A stretch of 64,000 bases of DNA from the NCBI RefSeq assembly GCF_042657365.1, contig NZ_JBHSKT010000004.1, positions 1-64,000 on the forward strand, read 5' to 3'. Each line of letters starts with the position of its first letter. The stretch's first letter is position 1. The translations under genes and the position numbers were made by a program. Below are positions 50,657 to 59,070 of this stretch, one piece after another. The notes below the pieces were generated by a model. That model saw nothing but the letters and a program-made list of their open reading frames with translations, ran no database searches and had not been told where the DNA came from. Source of the DNA: Adhaeribacter_A terreus. GTDB taxonomy: Bacteria; Bacteroidota; Bacteroidia; Cytophagales; Hymenobacteraceae.

Positions 50657-51440
50657 AGGATTTTTGCTGAATGCTGCGCGTAAGCAGTTCGTAAATTTGC
50701 TGGTAGCCGGGGTTGTTTTGCAGGAATTGCAGCTGCGTTTGAATGGTATTTTCGTCGTGGCGGATGGCGGGGCCGGTTTGTACCGAGAACGGATTTTGCG
50801 CAAAGGCTTTCTGCACGGTTTGCTCCACCAAAGGCTGCAGCATTTCGAAATGGAGCTGGTTCTGCTGCAGAATTTCTGCACTTATTCCGAATAAATGATT
50901 GGTAAAATTGCAGGCGAAAACCGCAGCCAGGTGCAATATTTTCCGGTCTTCCGAATTAACCTGGTAAACTTTTTCGCTCAGGCTTTCGGCAGTTTTTTGC
51001 AGCAAAACCATAGCGTTTTTATGGGCAGTTTCGAGGCAGAACGGAATATTACGGAAACTGACCGGCGTATTTTTACTGAAGGTTTGCAAAGGATAAAAAA
51101 CTGCTCCCTGGATATTTTTATTCGTTTCGAAAACGCTCAGCGGCTGCGTGCCCGATGTATGCGCCACCAAACTACCCGCCGGAAAAACGGCTTCGCGCAG
51201 CAATTCCGGCAACACCGAATCTTTTACGGCTATTATATACAGGTCGGCTGGGAAATCAGTAAAATCGGTGAAATCGGTTGCGCGGGCAGTTTTCAGGTTT
51301 TGCGCTAAGGCTTCGGCATTTTCTAAGTTTCGGCTGTAAACGCAGATAATTTCATGTCCGGCTTCTTCCAAAGCTGGTGCCAAATGCCAGGCTACGTTTC
51401 CGGCGCCCAGCATCGCAATTTTATAGGCCGGTTTTTTCAT
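50655..51440 (-). CDS. Rossmann-fold protein with DUF2520 domain
   Basis: A 261-residue NAD(P)-binding protein. The dinucleotide motif GAGNVAWHL is at residues 12-20, followed by the ketopantoate/pyrroline-reductase-like fold and the helical DUF2520 domain (HTSGTQPLSVF, then LHLAAVFACNFTNHLF). The substrate is unknown. In Bacteroidota the gene often lies near kdsC. Two 30-bp motif copies occur in it: one over the start codon and one inside, coding KNAMVLLQKT. A short tandem repeat codes DFTDFTDF. Confidence 0.85.
   Translation of the reverse strand: MKKPAYKIAMLGAGNVAWHLAPALEEAGHEIICVYSRNLENAEALAQNLKTARATDFTDFTDFPADLYIIAVKDSVLPELLREAVFPAGSLVAHTSGTQPLSVFETNKNIQGAVFYPLQTFSKNTPVSFRNIPFCLETAHKNAMVLLQKTAESLSEKVYQVNSEDRKILHLAAVFACNFTNHLFGISAEILQQNQLHFEMLQPLVEQTVQKAFAQNPFSVQTGPAIRHDENTIQTQLQFLQNNPGYQQIYELLTRSIQQKS
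50990..51019 (-). repeat. 30-bp dispersed motif inside the DUF2520 gene
   Basis: Sense orientation, perfect left block, encoding KNAMVLLQKT in a different frame from the copies in the helicase gene. Confidence 0.7.
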
Positions 51441-51458
51441 GCGGAAAGATAGCGTTTT
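51429..51458 (-). repeat. 30-bp dispersed motif spanning a start codon
   Basis: Minus orientation; AAAACGCTATCTTTCC then the gene's ATG and the A-run AAAAAACC that codes MKKP. Confidence 0.65.
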
Positions 51459-51515
51459 TTAGGAAAGTTTGCTGACGAGGAAATTTTGACAATGACCAAA
51501 ACAAAATTTCAAACA

Positions 51516-51554
51516 ACGGGCAACGTTTCAGCTTTTTCCTGCGACCTGTATATA
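51516..51554 (+). promoter_or_regulatory. ECF-type promoter-like element ahead of T9SS paralogue 1
   Basis: GGGCAAC and TGCGACCTGTATATAG with GTTTCAGCTTTTTCC between. 28 bases from GGCAAC to GACC, the same as in front of the second paralogue (54747-54786). AAC plus a downstream GAC/GTC block is the layout of ECF sigma promoters. Confidence 0.55.
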
Positions 51555-51589
51555 GAAATTCGCTTCTGGTGATTCTTTAAAATACTTGC

Positions 51590-52240
51590 ATGATGAAAAA
51601 AAATCTACTCCTTAGTTTATTACTTACACTGGCAACTTGTTTTACGGCTTCTTCGCAAGCCCTGGATAGCGTTTTTGTACAGTACAGCAACCCCGGCGTT
51701 AATCAGGTTTCGGAAGTAGTGGCCAATATTTACCTTCCTACACAGGGCGCCATACGGTTTGGATATACCGCCATACAACAAACCGATACACTTTTTGTAA
51801 CGGCCTGCTATTCTTCCGGCCCGATGACGGCGCCAATGCTGTTGCGCGACACGATGCAACTCGGAACGGTTCCTTCCAATATTCAGAAACTTCGGTTCAG
51901 AGCTTATTATTCCAGTAACCCCATGCAATGCGATTCAACGCGCTTTTTCGAAAAAACGATAGCGTTTTCAGTAAAAAATCCGACAGGCATTAGCGAATTC
52001 AGCCCGGCACCGGTAATCCAATTTTACCCGAACCCGGTACGGGAAACGCTTACCATTGCCCGCGGCGCATTTAGGCAGATCAATATCCGGGAAATTACCG
52101 GCAAATTGCTTTTCAGCCAACCTGCCCGCTCCGGAACCGATACGCATTTGCAAATGAGCTGGCTGCCGCCGGGCTTATACCTGCTGGAAACGGTTTCTGA
52201 AAATGGCGTTTTGAGCCGCGCCCGCCTGGTAAAAAAATGA
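51590..52240 (+). CDS. T9SS cargo protein, type A sorting domain (paralogue 1)
   Basis: 216 residues. The signal peptide ends SSQA (about residues 1-24). A small beta domain (25-135) has a pair of cysteines (VTACYSSG and MQCDST). The type A sorting domain follows (about 140-216: IQFYPNPVRETLTIARG and PPGLYLLETV, ending RARLVKK). Exported and surface-bound or released; function unknown. It is a clear paralogue of the gene at 54818 and has the same upstream element. A 30-bp motif copy lies in the coding sequence at 51953. Confidence 0.85.
   Translation: MMKKNLLLSLLLTLATCFTASSQALDSVFVQYSNPGVNQVSEVVANIYLPTQGAIRFGYTAIQQTDTLFVTACYSSGPMTAPMLLRDTMQLGTVPSNIQKLRFRAYYSSNPMQCDSTRFFEKTIAFSVKNPTGISEFSPAPVIQFYPNPVRETLTIARGAFRQINIREITGKLLFSQPARSGTDTHLQMSWLPPGLYLLETVSENGVLSRARLVKK
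51953..51982 (+). repeat. 30-bp dispersed motif inside T9SS paralogue 1
   Basis: Sense orientation, encoding EKTIAFSVKN; AAAACGATAGCGTTTTC and TAAAAAATC, one mismatch in the left block. Confidence 0.6.
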
Positions 52241-52442
52241 TCGGTTCTAAAGCGTTTGTTGTTTAATTGCGCATGGTTGGAGGCTGAATAATGCTTTTGA
52301 AGACTATTTTTCGCTTGTTTGAAATATTTTTTAATGCATTCTTATAAAAAAACCTTAAATTTATATAGCGTTACCCGAATCAGAACGTAAATAAGAAAAA
52401 TCGGCACGTAGCCGTAAACGGGTAATCAATTTTATATAATAT

Positions 52443-52898
52443 ATGGGCAGATCGCAGGAAACATTTAATAAGAAAGAGCAAGAGAAGAAACGGGCTAAGA
52501 AAAAGCAGGACAAAGAGGCGAAAAAGGAAGAACGCAGAGCCAATTCCGATAAAGGCAAGAGCCTGGACGACATGATGGCGTACCTGGACGAGGATGGCAA
52601 CATTGTGTCTACGCCGCCGGATCCGACGAAGAAAAAGAAGGAAATTAAGCAGGAAGATATCCGGATCAGCGTTTCGAAACAGGAAGACCTGGAACCGGTA
52701 GATACGCTTCGGAAAGGCACGGTTACGTTCTTTAACGATTCTAAAGGTTACGGTTTTATTAAAGACCATGATACGCAGGAAAGCATTTTTGTGCACGTGA
52801 ACGCGTTAACCAGCCCGATAAAAGAGAACGACAAAGTTTCTTTTGAGGTGGAAATGGGTCAGAAAGGTCCTACTGCCGTAAAAGTAAAACTTATATAA
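52443..52898 (+). CDS. Cold-shock-domain protein with charged N-terminal extension
   Basis: 151 residues. Residues 1-45 are a helical, almost pure Lys/Glu/Arg stretch, and 46-85 a linker with TPPDPTKKKK. The cold shock domain fills the last 65 residues (GTVTFFNDSKGYGFIKDHDTQESIFVHVN). The extension could bind RNA or ribosomes. Relatives with this layout are common in Bacteroidota, sometimes next to DEAD-box helicases, which are absent here. A terminator follows at 52925. Confidence 0.9.
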   Translation: MGRSQETFNKKEQEKKRAKKKQDKEAKKEERRANSDKGKSLDDMMAYLDEDGNIVSTPPDPTKKKKEIKQEDIRISVSKQEDLEPVDTLRKGTVTFFNDSKGYGFIKDHDTQESIFVHVNALTSPIKENDKVSFEVEMGQKGPTAVKVKLI

Positions 52899-52924
52899 AT
52901 TAGCAGTTTTGCTAAAGCATAGTA

Positions 52925-52953
52925 AGGTGTAGCAGGTTTGCTACACCTTTTTT
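52925..52953 (+). terminator. Terminator of the CSD protein gene
   Basis: GGTGTAGCA pairs with TGCTACACC around GGTT, followed by seven T. Confidence 0.9.
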
Positions 52954-53042
52954 GTTTACTTTACTTTTTAAGAAGCTACGTCTAACAACTGTTTTGATCG
53001 CTGACAATTGGAAAGCAAAACAGAAATTTTATTCCCAACCAA

Positions 53043-54641
53043 ATGTTCGGATCGAAAGAGAAAGCCCGATTCCTGGAAAACTGCCACAAACCCAAAACCG
53101 AAAGCTTTAACTTCGGAAAAATAGAACGCTATTTTTTAAAAAGCGATAAGAAAAATGCCTCGCAGGTAATTTCCGATAAAACCTGCCACGATCTGGACCT
53201 TGACGAGATTTTCATGCTTGTTGATCGTACGGTTTCCAAAGTCGGGCAGCAATACCTGTACAAGACTTTGCGCACTATTCCGGCAAACGAAACCCGAAGC
53301 AACAGATTTGAAGCACTGATCAAAATTTTCAGGGAAAATGCGGCGCTGAGAAAGCTGGTTTTAAACGAGCTTTACCGGCTACGCAAACCCGAAGCGTATT
53401 ACATTGCTGCTTTATTTCAGGAAGAGCACATACAGAAACCGAAATGGTTCTGGTTGGTGCCGGTGCTTTCGGGCCTGAGTTTTTCAAGCATTTTGCTTAC
53501 CGTTTTCTTTCCGAAATTCATTCTTTTACCACTCATTTTGCTGGCTGGCAATTTCATTATTCATTACTGGAACAAGAGCAACCTTTTTCAATATACTGCC
53601 TCCATTCCGCAGTTACTTATTCTTTATCAGGTTACCAAAAAACTTCTGAAAACCAATGCTTTCAGCCCAACCGATGAACTTAAAGAAGCAGTGCTCTGCG
53701 TGGAAAAGCTTGGCAAAAGCATGCGTTTTTTTAAGTTCGAAGCTAGCATGCAAAGCGATATCGGGCAGGCCTTTGAATTTATTTTTGAACTGGTAAAAGC
53801 CTTGTTCCTCTTCGAGCCGATTCTTTTATTTCATGTGTTGAAGAAATTGGAGAACCACCGGGCGCAACTGCAGGAGCTTTTTACTTTTGTAGGCGAAATC
53901 GATACCGTTTTATCAATCGATGCGTTCTGCAACAGCCTGCCATATTTCTGCCACCCGCAATTTTCTAATGATCAGGAAAAACGCCTGCAGGCAACAGAAA
54001 TGTTTCACCCGTTAATTCCCGAAGCAGTTACAAATTCCATAGAGCTGGAAAACCGGTCGGCTTTGCTTACCGGCTCCAACATGTCGGGCAAAACTACTTT
54101 TATCCGGACCGTGGGCATAAACGCTATTCTGGGGCAAACAATAAATATTTGTTGTGCCCGCAGTTTCAAAATTCCGCGCTTAAATATTCATTCCGCCATC
54201 CGGATCTCCGATGATCTGCTAAGTGAAAAAAGCTATTATTTTGAAGAAGTTACGTCCATTAAGCAAATGCTCGATGCCAGCCAAACAGGTTTTCCGAACC
54301 TGTTTCTGCTCGACGAGTTATTTAAAGGCACTAATACCGTGGAACGCGTTGCAGCCGGCAAAGCCGTTCTCCGCTACCTGAACCAGAAAGCCAACCTGGT
54401 TTTTATTGCCACCCACGACCTGGAACTGACCGATTATTTACAAGAAAGCTACAACCTCTATCATTTCACCGAAACGGTAGAGAACGGCAATATTCAGTTC
54501 GATTATAAACTCAAAGCCGGCAACCTGAAAACCACCAACGCCATCCGGATTCTGGAGCTGAATAATTACCCGGCGGAAGTTATTGAGGAGGCAAAAACGC
54601 TATCGGAATCATTCAGGAAAGTGCAGGCAGACATAGCTTAA
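53043..54641 (+). CDS. Membrane-associated MutS-family ATPase
   Basis: 532 residues. It has the MutS core and ATPase but no mismatch-recognition domain. A hydrophobic region at about residues 135-175 (WFWLVPVLSGLSFSSILLTVFFPKFILLPLILLAGNF, two helices) is unusual for MutS and suggests membrane attachment. Walker A TGSNMSGKTT is near residue 343, then SYYFEEVTSIKQML and LLDELFKGTNTVERVAAGKAVL (signature). In this phylum such proteins are a separate branch of unknown role, not the classical mismatch repair MutS. Monocistronic. Confidence 0.82.
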   Translation: MFGSKEKARFLENCHKPKTESFNFGKIERYFLKSDKKNASQVISDKTCHDLDLDEIFMLVDRTVSKVGQQYLYKTLRTIPANETRSNRFEALIKIFRENAALRKLVLNELYRLRKPEAYYIAALFQEEHIQKPKWFWLVPVLSGLSFSSILLTVFFPKFILLPLILLAGNFIIHYWNKSNLFQYTASIPQLLILYQVTKKLLKTNAFSPTDELKEAVLCVEKLGKSMRFFKFEASMQSDIGQAFEFIFELVKALFLFEPILLFHVLKKLENHRAQLQELFTFVGEIDTVLSIDAFCNSLPYFCHPQFSNDQEKRLQATEMFHPLIPEAVTNSIELENRSALLTGSNMSGKTTFIRTVGINAILGQTINICCARSFKIPRLNIHSAIRISDDLLSEKSYYFEEVTSIKQMLDASQTGFPNLFLLDELFKGTNTVERVAAGKAVLRYLNQKANLVFIATHDLELTDYLQESYNLYHFTETVENGNIQFDYKLKAGNLKTTNAIRILELNNYPAEVIEEAKTLSESFRKVQADIA

Positions 54642-54668
54642 CTTCTGCGAATTTCGCGGCAAAAAAGG

Positions 54669-54698
54669 CAGTTTTTGAGGCAAAAAGCATAGCGTTTT
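54669..54698 (-). repeat. 30-bp dispersed motif
   Basis: Minus orientation; AAAACGCTATGCTTTTT and AAAAACTG. Confidence 0.75.
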
Positions 54699-54746
54699 AA
54701 AGCTGCCAATACTATTTGAAAGTTGAAGCCGAATTAAATAACAACA

Positions 54747-54786
54747 ACAGGCAACCCTTCGGCTTTTTCCTGCGACCTCTATTTAG
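54747..54786 (+). promoter_or_regulatory. ECF-type promoter-like element ahead of T9SS paralogue 2
   Basis: AGGCAAC and TGCGACCTCTATTTAG flank CCTTCGGCTTTTTCC. It is the partner of the element at 51516 and lies at nearly the same distance from its start codon. Confidence 0.55.
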
Positions 54787-54817
54787 TTACTTTCTATAGA
54801 TAAACACAAACTGTCGT

Positions 54818-55459
54818 ATGAAAAAGGCTTTACTCTTTCTGCTTTTATTCGGTTTGCTAAGTCCGGTAACCAGTTTTGCGATGCAAATTGATACCGTTTT
54901 TGTGCGGCAAAGCAAGCTGGGCGGGAATAATATGGAAGTTATTACGCACATCATTGCGCATTATCAACCCGCTTATAGAATTAATTACACCTCTACCTTT
55001 ATAAACGACACGCTCTTTATAAATGCCTGCTATTACGAAGGACCGGCTTCGACCATGGGCCATGTGCGTGACACGTTGCAGGTAGGCGTTATACCGTCCG
55101 GAAACTACACCCTGCATTATAGAGCAGTCTTATCATCCGACCGGAACCAATGCATTCAGGCTTACGCTGATATTATGACTACAACTTTCCTGGTAAATGA
55201 ACTACTGGGAGTAAAAACCAATGTCGAAGATGCGGAACCACTATTTTATCCAAACCCGGTTACCGATATGCTTCATCTTTCAGGAAATCCTGGACAACTA
55301 AACCTTTACGACTTGCGTGGGCAACTGATAAAACGCTATGATTTTAGCACTCAAAACCCTGCACCCGTTTCAGTAAGTGAGCTACCGCCAGCCATTTATG
55401 TAGCTGAACAGTTAAGCCGGACCGGAAAGATTTTCAGGAGAAGATTAGTAAAGAATTAA
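54818..55459 (+). CDS. T9SS cargo protein, type A sorting domain (paralogue 2)
   Basis: 213 residues; the layout matches the gene at 51590: signal peptide (1-22), a small beta domain with INACYYEGP and NQCIQA as the counterpart cysteines, and a type A sorting domain (about 145-213: PLFYPNPVTDMLHLSG, PPAIYVAEQL, RRRLVKN). Exported; function unknown. Its 3' end meets ccmF at a bidirectional terminator. A weak 30-bp motif copy lies at 55330. Confidence 0.85.
   Translation: MKKALLFLLLFGLLSPVTSFAMQIDTVFVRQSKLGGNNMEVITHIIAHYQPAYRINYTSTFINDTLFINACYYEGPASTMGHVRDTLQVGVIPSGNYTLHYRAVLSSDRNQCIQAYADIMTTTFLVNELLGVKTNVEDAEPLFYPNPVTDMLHLSGNPGQLNLYDLRGQLIKRYDFSTQNPAPVSVSELPPAIYVAEQLSRTGKIFRRRLVKN
55330..55359 (+). 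repeat. 30-bp dispersed motif inside T9SS paralogue 2
   Basis: Sense orientation, encoding IKRYDFSTQN; AAAACGCTATGATTTT, weak right block. Confidence 0.55.
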
Positions 55460-55477
55460 CGTTTCCATATTTAATAA

Positions 55478-55515
55478 AAAAGCCGCCCGAATTGCTTCCG
55501 GGCGGCTTTTTTTAT
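55478..55515. terminator. Bidirectional terminator between the T9SS gene and ccmF
   Basis: AAAAAAGCCGCCCG pairs with CGGGCGGCTTTTTT around AATTGCTTC. Confidence 0.9.
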
Positions 55516-55532
55516 GAATTCAGATCAGCACT

Positions 55533-58142
55533 TTAGGCAACGATCTTTTTGCGTTGTTTTGCCATTACTTTCGGACGGTCGTTACCATCGGAAGAATCTG
55601 CTTTGCTTTCTTTGTTTCTACGTACAATGGCCATAATAAAACCACCCGTCATTACAAACACCCCGATCCACATAATGCTGATGAACGGTTTTTCCATGGC
55701 TTTCATAATGATGTAATCTTTCTGGGTAGTTTCTACACCAAAGCTGAATTTGTTCATTACCGGATCAATATTGTTGAACGTGATCCGGATTCCCAGGTCA
55801 TCTACTTCGTCCGGAATGCGGCCTACCAGTTTGTCTTTGATCACGAAAACCGGGTGAATGTGGTATTCTTTATCTTCGCCGAAAACTTTCATATCGGCCT
55901 GCACCGCTACGTCGCCGGCGGCTAAGTTCAGATCGATGCCTTGTACAGCATTGGTTTTCTCCAGACCGTAAAGCACCGCCACATAATCGTTAATAAAGAT
56001 GGTATCTTTAATTCCGATCAGGTGTTCCTTACTTTCACTCCACTCCCTTTCCTCATCGGGCTGCGGAATGGAAGAAACGTGGGTATAAAGGTCGCGGTTG
56101 GCAAACGATTTAATATCCGGCGAAGCGAGCAAGCCCATTTCTTCGTTTACCTGCGCGCGCGGCCACAAGGTAAAGGTTTTACCGTCCTTTTGTTTGTATT
56201 CAACCTGGTAATAGGTGTTTTCCGGATAAACCTCTACGGTATCGCCGGTCTTAAAATACACTTTACCGTTCTGTTTGATATTAGCCCGGGCCAGCGATTT
56301 GTAAGGATCGGCGGTTGGGAAAAGGATCTGTTTGTTTACGTACTCCGGCACATCTTTTACTTCAATGAACTGGCCTTTGTAAGTAACCTTGTAGCCACTC
56401 ATTTCTGTTGGCTGATTGCGCCATAAAAGCACGTTGTCGCGGTTCATTTCATCCGGGAATTCGCGCGAATAAAGCAGGCCCGACATATTTTCGGAAACTA
56501 CTTTGGAATAACCTGCTGAATACAAGATACCAAAAAGGATCATGGCCATACCAATGTGCGCAATAGCGCCGCCGGAAAGCGATATCTTTTTTTGCATCAG
56601 CGTAAGCATCATGCTCAGGTTCGCAAAAATGGCAAACAATGAAGTCAGCAATAGAATAACGCAGATCCACTCTTTCGTAATATCAACCGTTGGCATCCAG
56701 CCGATCTTTCCTAATAACAGGAATAAAGCACTGAAAAGGAAGGTTAAAATCAGCGGAATGGCTAACGCATTCGAGATATTCTCTTTGTCGTTTTTACGGT
56801 ACCACATTACCTGGGCAAAGCCCGAAAGCACTGCAATAGCAACCCCAACCCAAAGCTGGAATTTTGTATAATGCGCAATCTGGTCGGCAGGTAAAGCGGC
56901 ATTGGTTTTCAGGCCGATAAAGCCCATAAATGAGTTGTAAACCGGAATGGAAGTTGTAGCCAATACCTGGAAAGCACCTAAGCAAAGCACCGCCGCACCA
57001 ATGAAAACCCAAAGTTCAGCACTGTAAGTAGTAAGTTCTTTCTGCGTAGCCGGAATGTTTTTCCAACGGTAAATAATTAATCCAACGGCCAGCACTACGA
57101 AAGCCGCCATATACGTAAACAGCTGCCCAGATAAACCTAAGTCGGTGAAAGAGTGAACGGAAGCGTTACCTAAAATACCGCTGCGGGTTAAGAACGTAGC
57201 ATAAAGCACCAGCAGGAATGAAACAATAACCAGCAGATAGGTGGTGCGTAAAGCTGACTTGCTACGCTTGTAGATCACCATGGTATGCGCTGCCGCAATC
57301 AAAGTCAGCCACGGAATATATACGGCATTTTCTACCGGGTCCCAATTCCAGTAACCGCCAAAGTTCAGGGTTTCGTAAGCCCAGTAAGCTCCCATGATAA
57401 TACCTACGCCCATGATCATGGCCGCAAATAAGGTCCACGGGAAAGCGGGTTTCAGCCATTCTTTATATTCACCTTTCCAGAGGGCCGCAATAGCAAATGC
57501 AAACGGCACCAAAGCGGCGGCAAAACCTAAAAACAAAGTTGGCGGGTGAATAACCATCCAGTAGTTTTGTAAGAGCGGGTTCAGGCCGGTACCATCTTTC
57601 GGTACAAAGTTCGGATCAAGCTTGAAAACCGGTGCATCGGTCATGAAGTCGCGCATGAGAATGAACGGCGAAGAACCAATTTTCAGGTCGCCGATCACCA
57701 CACCCAGGATCATGGAAGTAAGGAAAAGTTGCACAAACGCGAATACGGCCATAGCAGGCGCTTCCCATTTGCGGTTATATTTTATAAGCAGGAGCCCTAA
57801 AACCGTGTGCCAGAAGATCCAGAGCAGGAAACTTCCCTCCTGGCCTTCCCAGAAACACGAGATCATATAATGGGTTGGCAAATGGTTGGAAGAATGGCTC
57901 CAAGCGTAATGGTATTCGTAGCGGTGGCTGTAGATAATCTCGAACAGGCTGCCGATAATGCCTAAAACTGCAATAACGTGCACAAAAAAAGCACCGCGCC
58001 CCAGCAATTTCCAGTCGAGCTTATCCTGCCCGAGCGGCTGCCGGTAAGACGCCATAAAATAAGCCAGCGCCGAAACGATTGCCGACACGAACGCCAATAT
58101 GACGCTGAAATGCCCTAAATCGCCGATAAATGTATTGATCAT
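55533..58142 (-). CDS. ccmF: Cytochrome c haem lyase CcmF
   Basis: An 869-residue membrane protein with about 15 helices. CcmF transfers haem from holo-CcmE to apocytochrome c in the periplasm. The haem-handling WWD-type motif is visible (NFGGYWNWDPVENAVYIPWL), with conserved histidines nearby. The C-terminal 250 residues form a large periplasmic domain. It is the last gene of the ccm cluster, 88 bases after ccmE. Partner genes ccmG and ccmH are not present here. Confidence 0.93.
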   Translation of the reverse strand: MINTFIGDLGHFSVILAFVSAIVSALAYFMASYRQPLGQDKLDWKLLGRGAFFVHVIAVLGIIGSLFEIIYSHRYEYHYAWSHSSNHLPTHYMISCFWEGQEGSFLLWIFWHTVLGLLLIKYNRKWEAPAMAVFAFVQLFLTSMILGVVIGDLKIGSSPFILMRDFMTDAPVFKLDPNFVPKDGTGLNPLLQNYWMVIHPPTLFLGFAAALVPFAFAIAALWKGEYKEWLKPAFPWTLFAAMIMGVGIIMGAYWAYETLNFGGYWNWDPVENAVYIPWLTLIAAAHTMVIYKRSKSALRTTYLLVIVSFLLVLYATFLTRSGILGNASVHSFTDLGLSGQLFTYMAAFVVLAVGLIIYRWKNIPATQKELTTYSAELWVFIGAAVLCLGAFQVLATTSIPVYNSFMGFIGLKTNAALPADQIAHYTKFQLWVGVAIAVLSGFAQVMWYRKNDKENISNALAIPLILTFLFSALFLLLGKIGWMPTVDITKEWICVILLLTSLFAIFANLSMMLTLMQKKISLSGGAIAHIGMAMILFGILYSAGYSKVVSENMSGLLYSREFPDEMNRDNVLLWRNQPTEMSGYKVTYKGQFIEVKDVPEYVNKQILFPTADPYKSLARANIKQNGKVYFKTGDTVEVYPENTYYQVEYKQKDGKTFTLWPRAQVNEEMGLLASPDIKSFANRDLYTHVSSIPQPDEEREWSESKEHLIGIKDTIFINDYVAVLYGLEKTNAVQGIDLNLAAGDVAVQADMKVFGEDKEYHIHPVFVIKDKLVGRIPDEVDDLGIRITFNNIDPVMNKFSFGVETTQKDYIIMKAMEKPFISIMWIGVFVMTGGFIMAIVRRNKESKADSSDGNDRPKVMAKQRKKIVA

Positions 58143-58230
58143 TACTTTTTCTAATTAGAAATTCTGAATTAGAAATTAGAAATTGAAATGCCCGTTAACA
58201 GGAACATTTCTAATTTTTAATTTCTAATTT

Positions 58231-58671
58231 TTAATTAATTGACGCCGCTTTCGGTTTTCCTTCGGCTTTTACTTCTTTTTCAGTGTATTTGGAAGGGCAT
58301 TTCAGGAGGATCTTATCGGCTACGAACACGTCGTTTTTCATGTTGCCGGTAATTACTACTTGTTCGGAACGTTCAAAATCCTGTGGTTTCGGGTTGAAAT
58401 AAACAACGCGCTGCTCCAGTTTATTGGTATCGGAAAGGATAAAAGTGAAATAATTCGGGTCTTTAACCGGGTTATATTCCATGCCTACTATGTGGCCCTG
58501 AGCATCTTTTTTCAGACGACCAACTACGTGCACTTTTTTAGAGCTACCTTCTTCAGCCAACTCTTTGGCTTCCGAAAATGAAACGTAAGTACTGGCATCG
58601 CCGGCAGTGGTCATGATAATACCAATAGCCAGTGCAATGATAATGATCCCGATTATGTGCGTCTTTTTCAT
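58231..58671 (-). CDS. ccmE: Haem chaperone CcmE, CxxxY type
   Basis: 146 residues from the ATG at 58671 (MKKTHIIGIIIIALAIG). One N-terminal membrane helix and an OB-fold periplasmic domain (about 30-125). CcmE binds haem covalently and hands it to CcmF. In most bacteria the attachment residue is the histidine of HxxxY; here the site reads CPSKY, with Cys-125 and Tyr-129. Cys-type CcmE is known from archaea and some sulphate reducers that lack CcmG and CcmH, which fits this cluster. A charged tail follows. Confidence 0.92.
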   Translation of the reverse strand: MKKTHIIGIIIIALAIGIIMTTAGDASTYVSFSEAKELAEEGSSKKVHVVGRLKKDAQGHIVGMEYNPVKDPNYFTFILSDTNKLEQRVVYFNPKPQDFERSEQVVITGNMKNDVFVADKILLKCPSKYTEKEVKAEGKPKAASIN

Positions 58672-58770
58672 TTTATTAAACTTTTGCGCTTTTGCTGTGA
58701 ACACCCGAAGCGGGCAGATAATTCAGCGCTGGCACTTTTTCACTCAATTTTACTTCGTTTCAGGTTTCAG

Positions 58771-58800
58771 GACTTTTTAGGGGAATTTCCCTACCGTTTT
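58771..58800 (-). repeat. 30-bp dispersed motif
   Basis: Perfect-length minus copy between ccmE and ccmD; AAAACGGTAGGGAAATT and AAAAAGTC. Confidence 0.8.
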
Positions 58801-58830
58801 TAAATCCGGATGCTTGCTACCTGATACTTA

Positions 58831-59070
58831 TTATTTTATTCCGGTCTGTCTTTCCAGGCGGCCGATCTTGCGGTCAATCATGAAAAGAAAGATCAGCAGG
58901 CCGATCAACATAACGGTTAATACAGCTACTACCACGTAGATCTTTCCATCGGCGCGGAGTTTATCGGCCATCTCAATTTCATTTGGGTTTTGCGCGAAAG
59001 CCGGCGTGATACCCAAAGCCATCAGCAGAAAGAGCAGCGAACGGACAACAATATTTTTAAGCGTTTTCAT
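58831..59070 (-). CDS. ccmD: CcmD-like haem exporter subunit
   Basis: 79 residues. A signal-like hydrophobic segment (9-26) and a second helix (about 44-66) followed by DRKIGRLERQTGIK. CcmD is a small membrane protein that helps release holo-CcmE from CcmABC. Sequence alone is weak; the position after ccmC, with a 14-base overlap, supports the call. The two-helix form, with a possible signal peptide, is usual in Bacteroidota. Confidence 0.8.
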   Translation of the reverse strand: MKTLKNIVVRSLLFLLMALGITPAFAQNPNEIEMADKLRADGKIYVVVAVLTVMLIGLLIFLFMIDRKIGRLERQTGIK

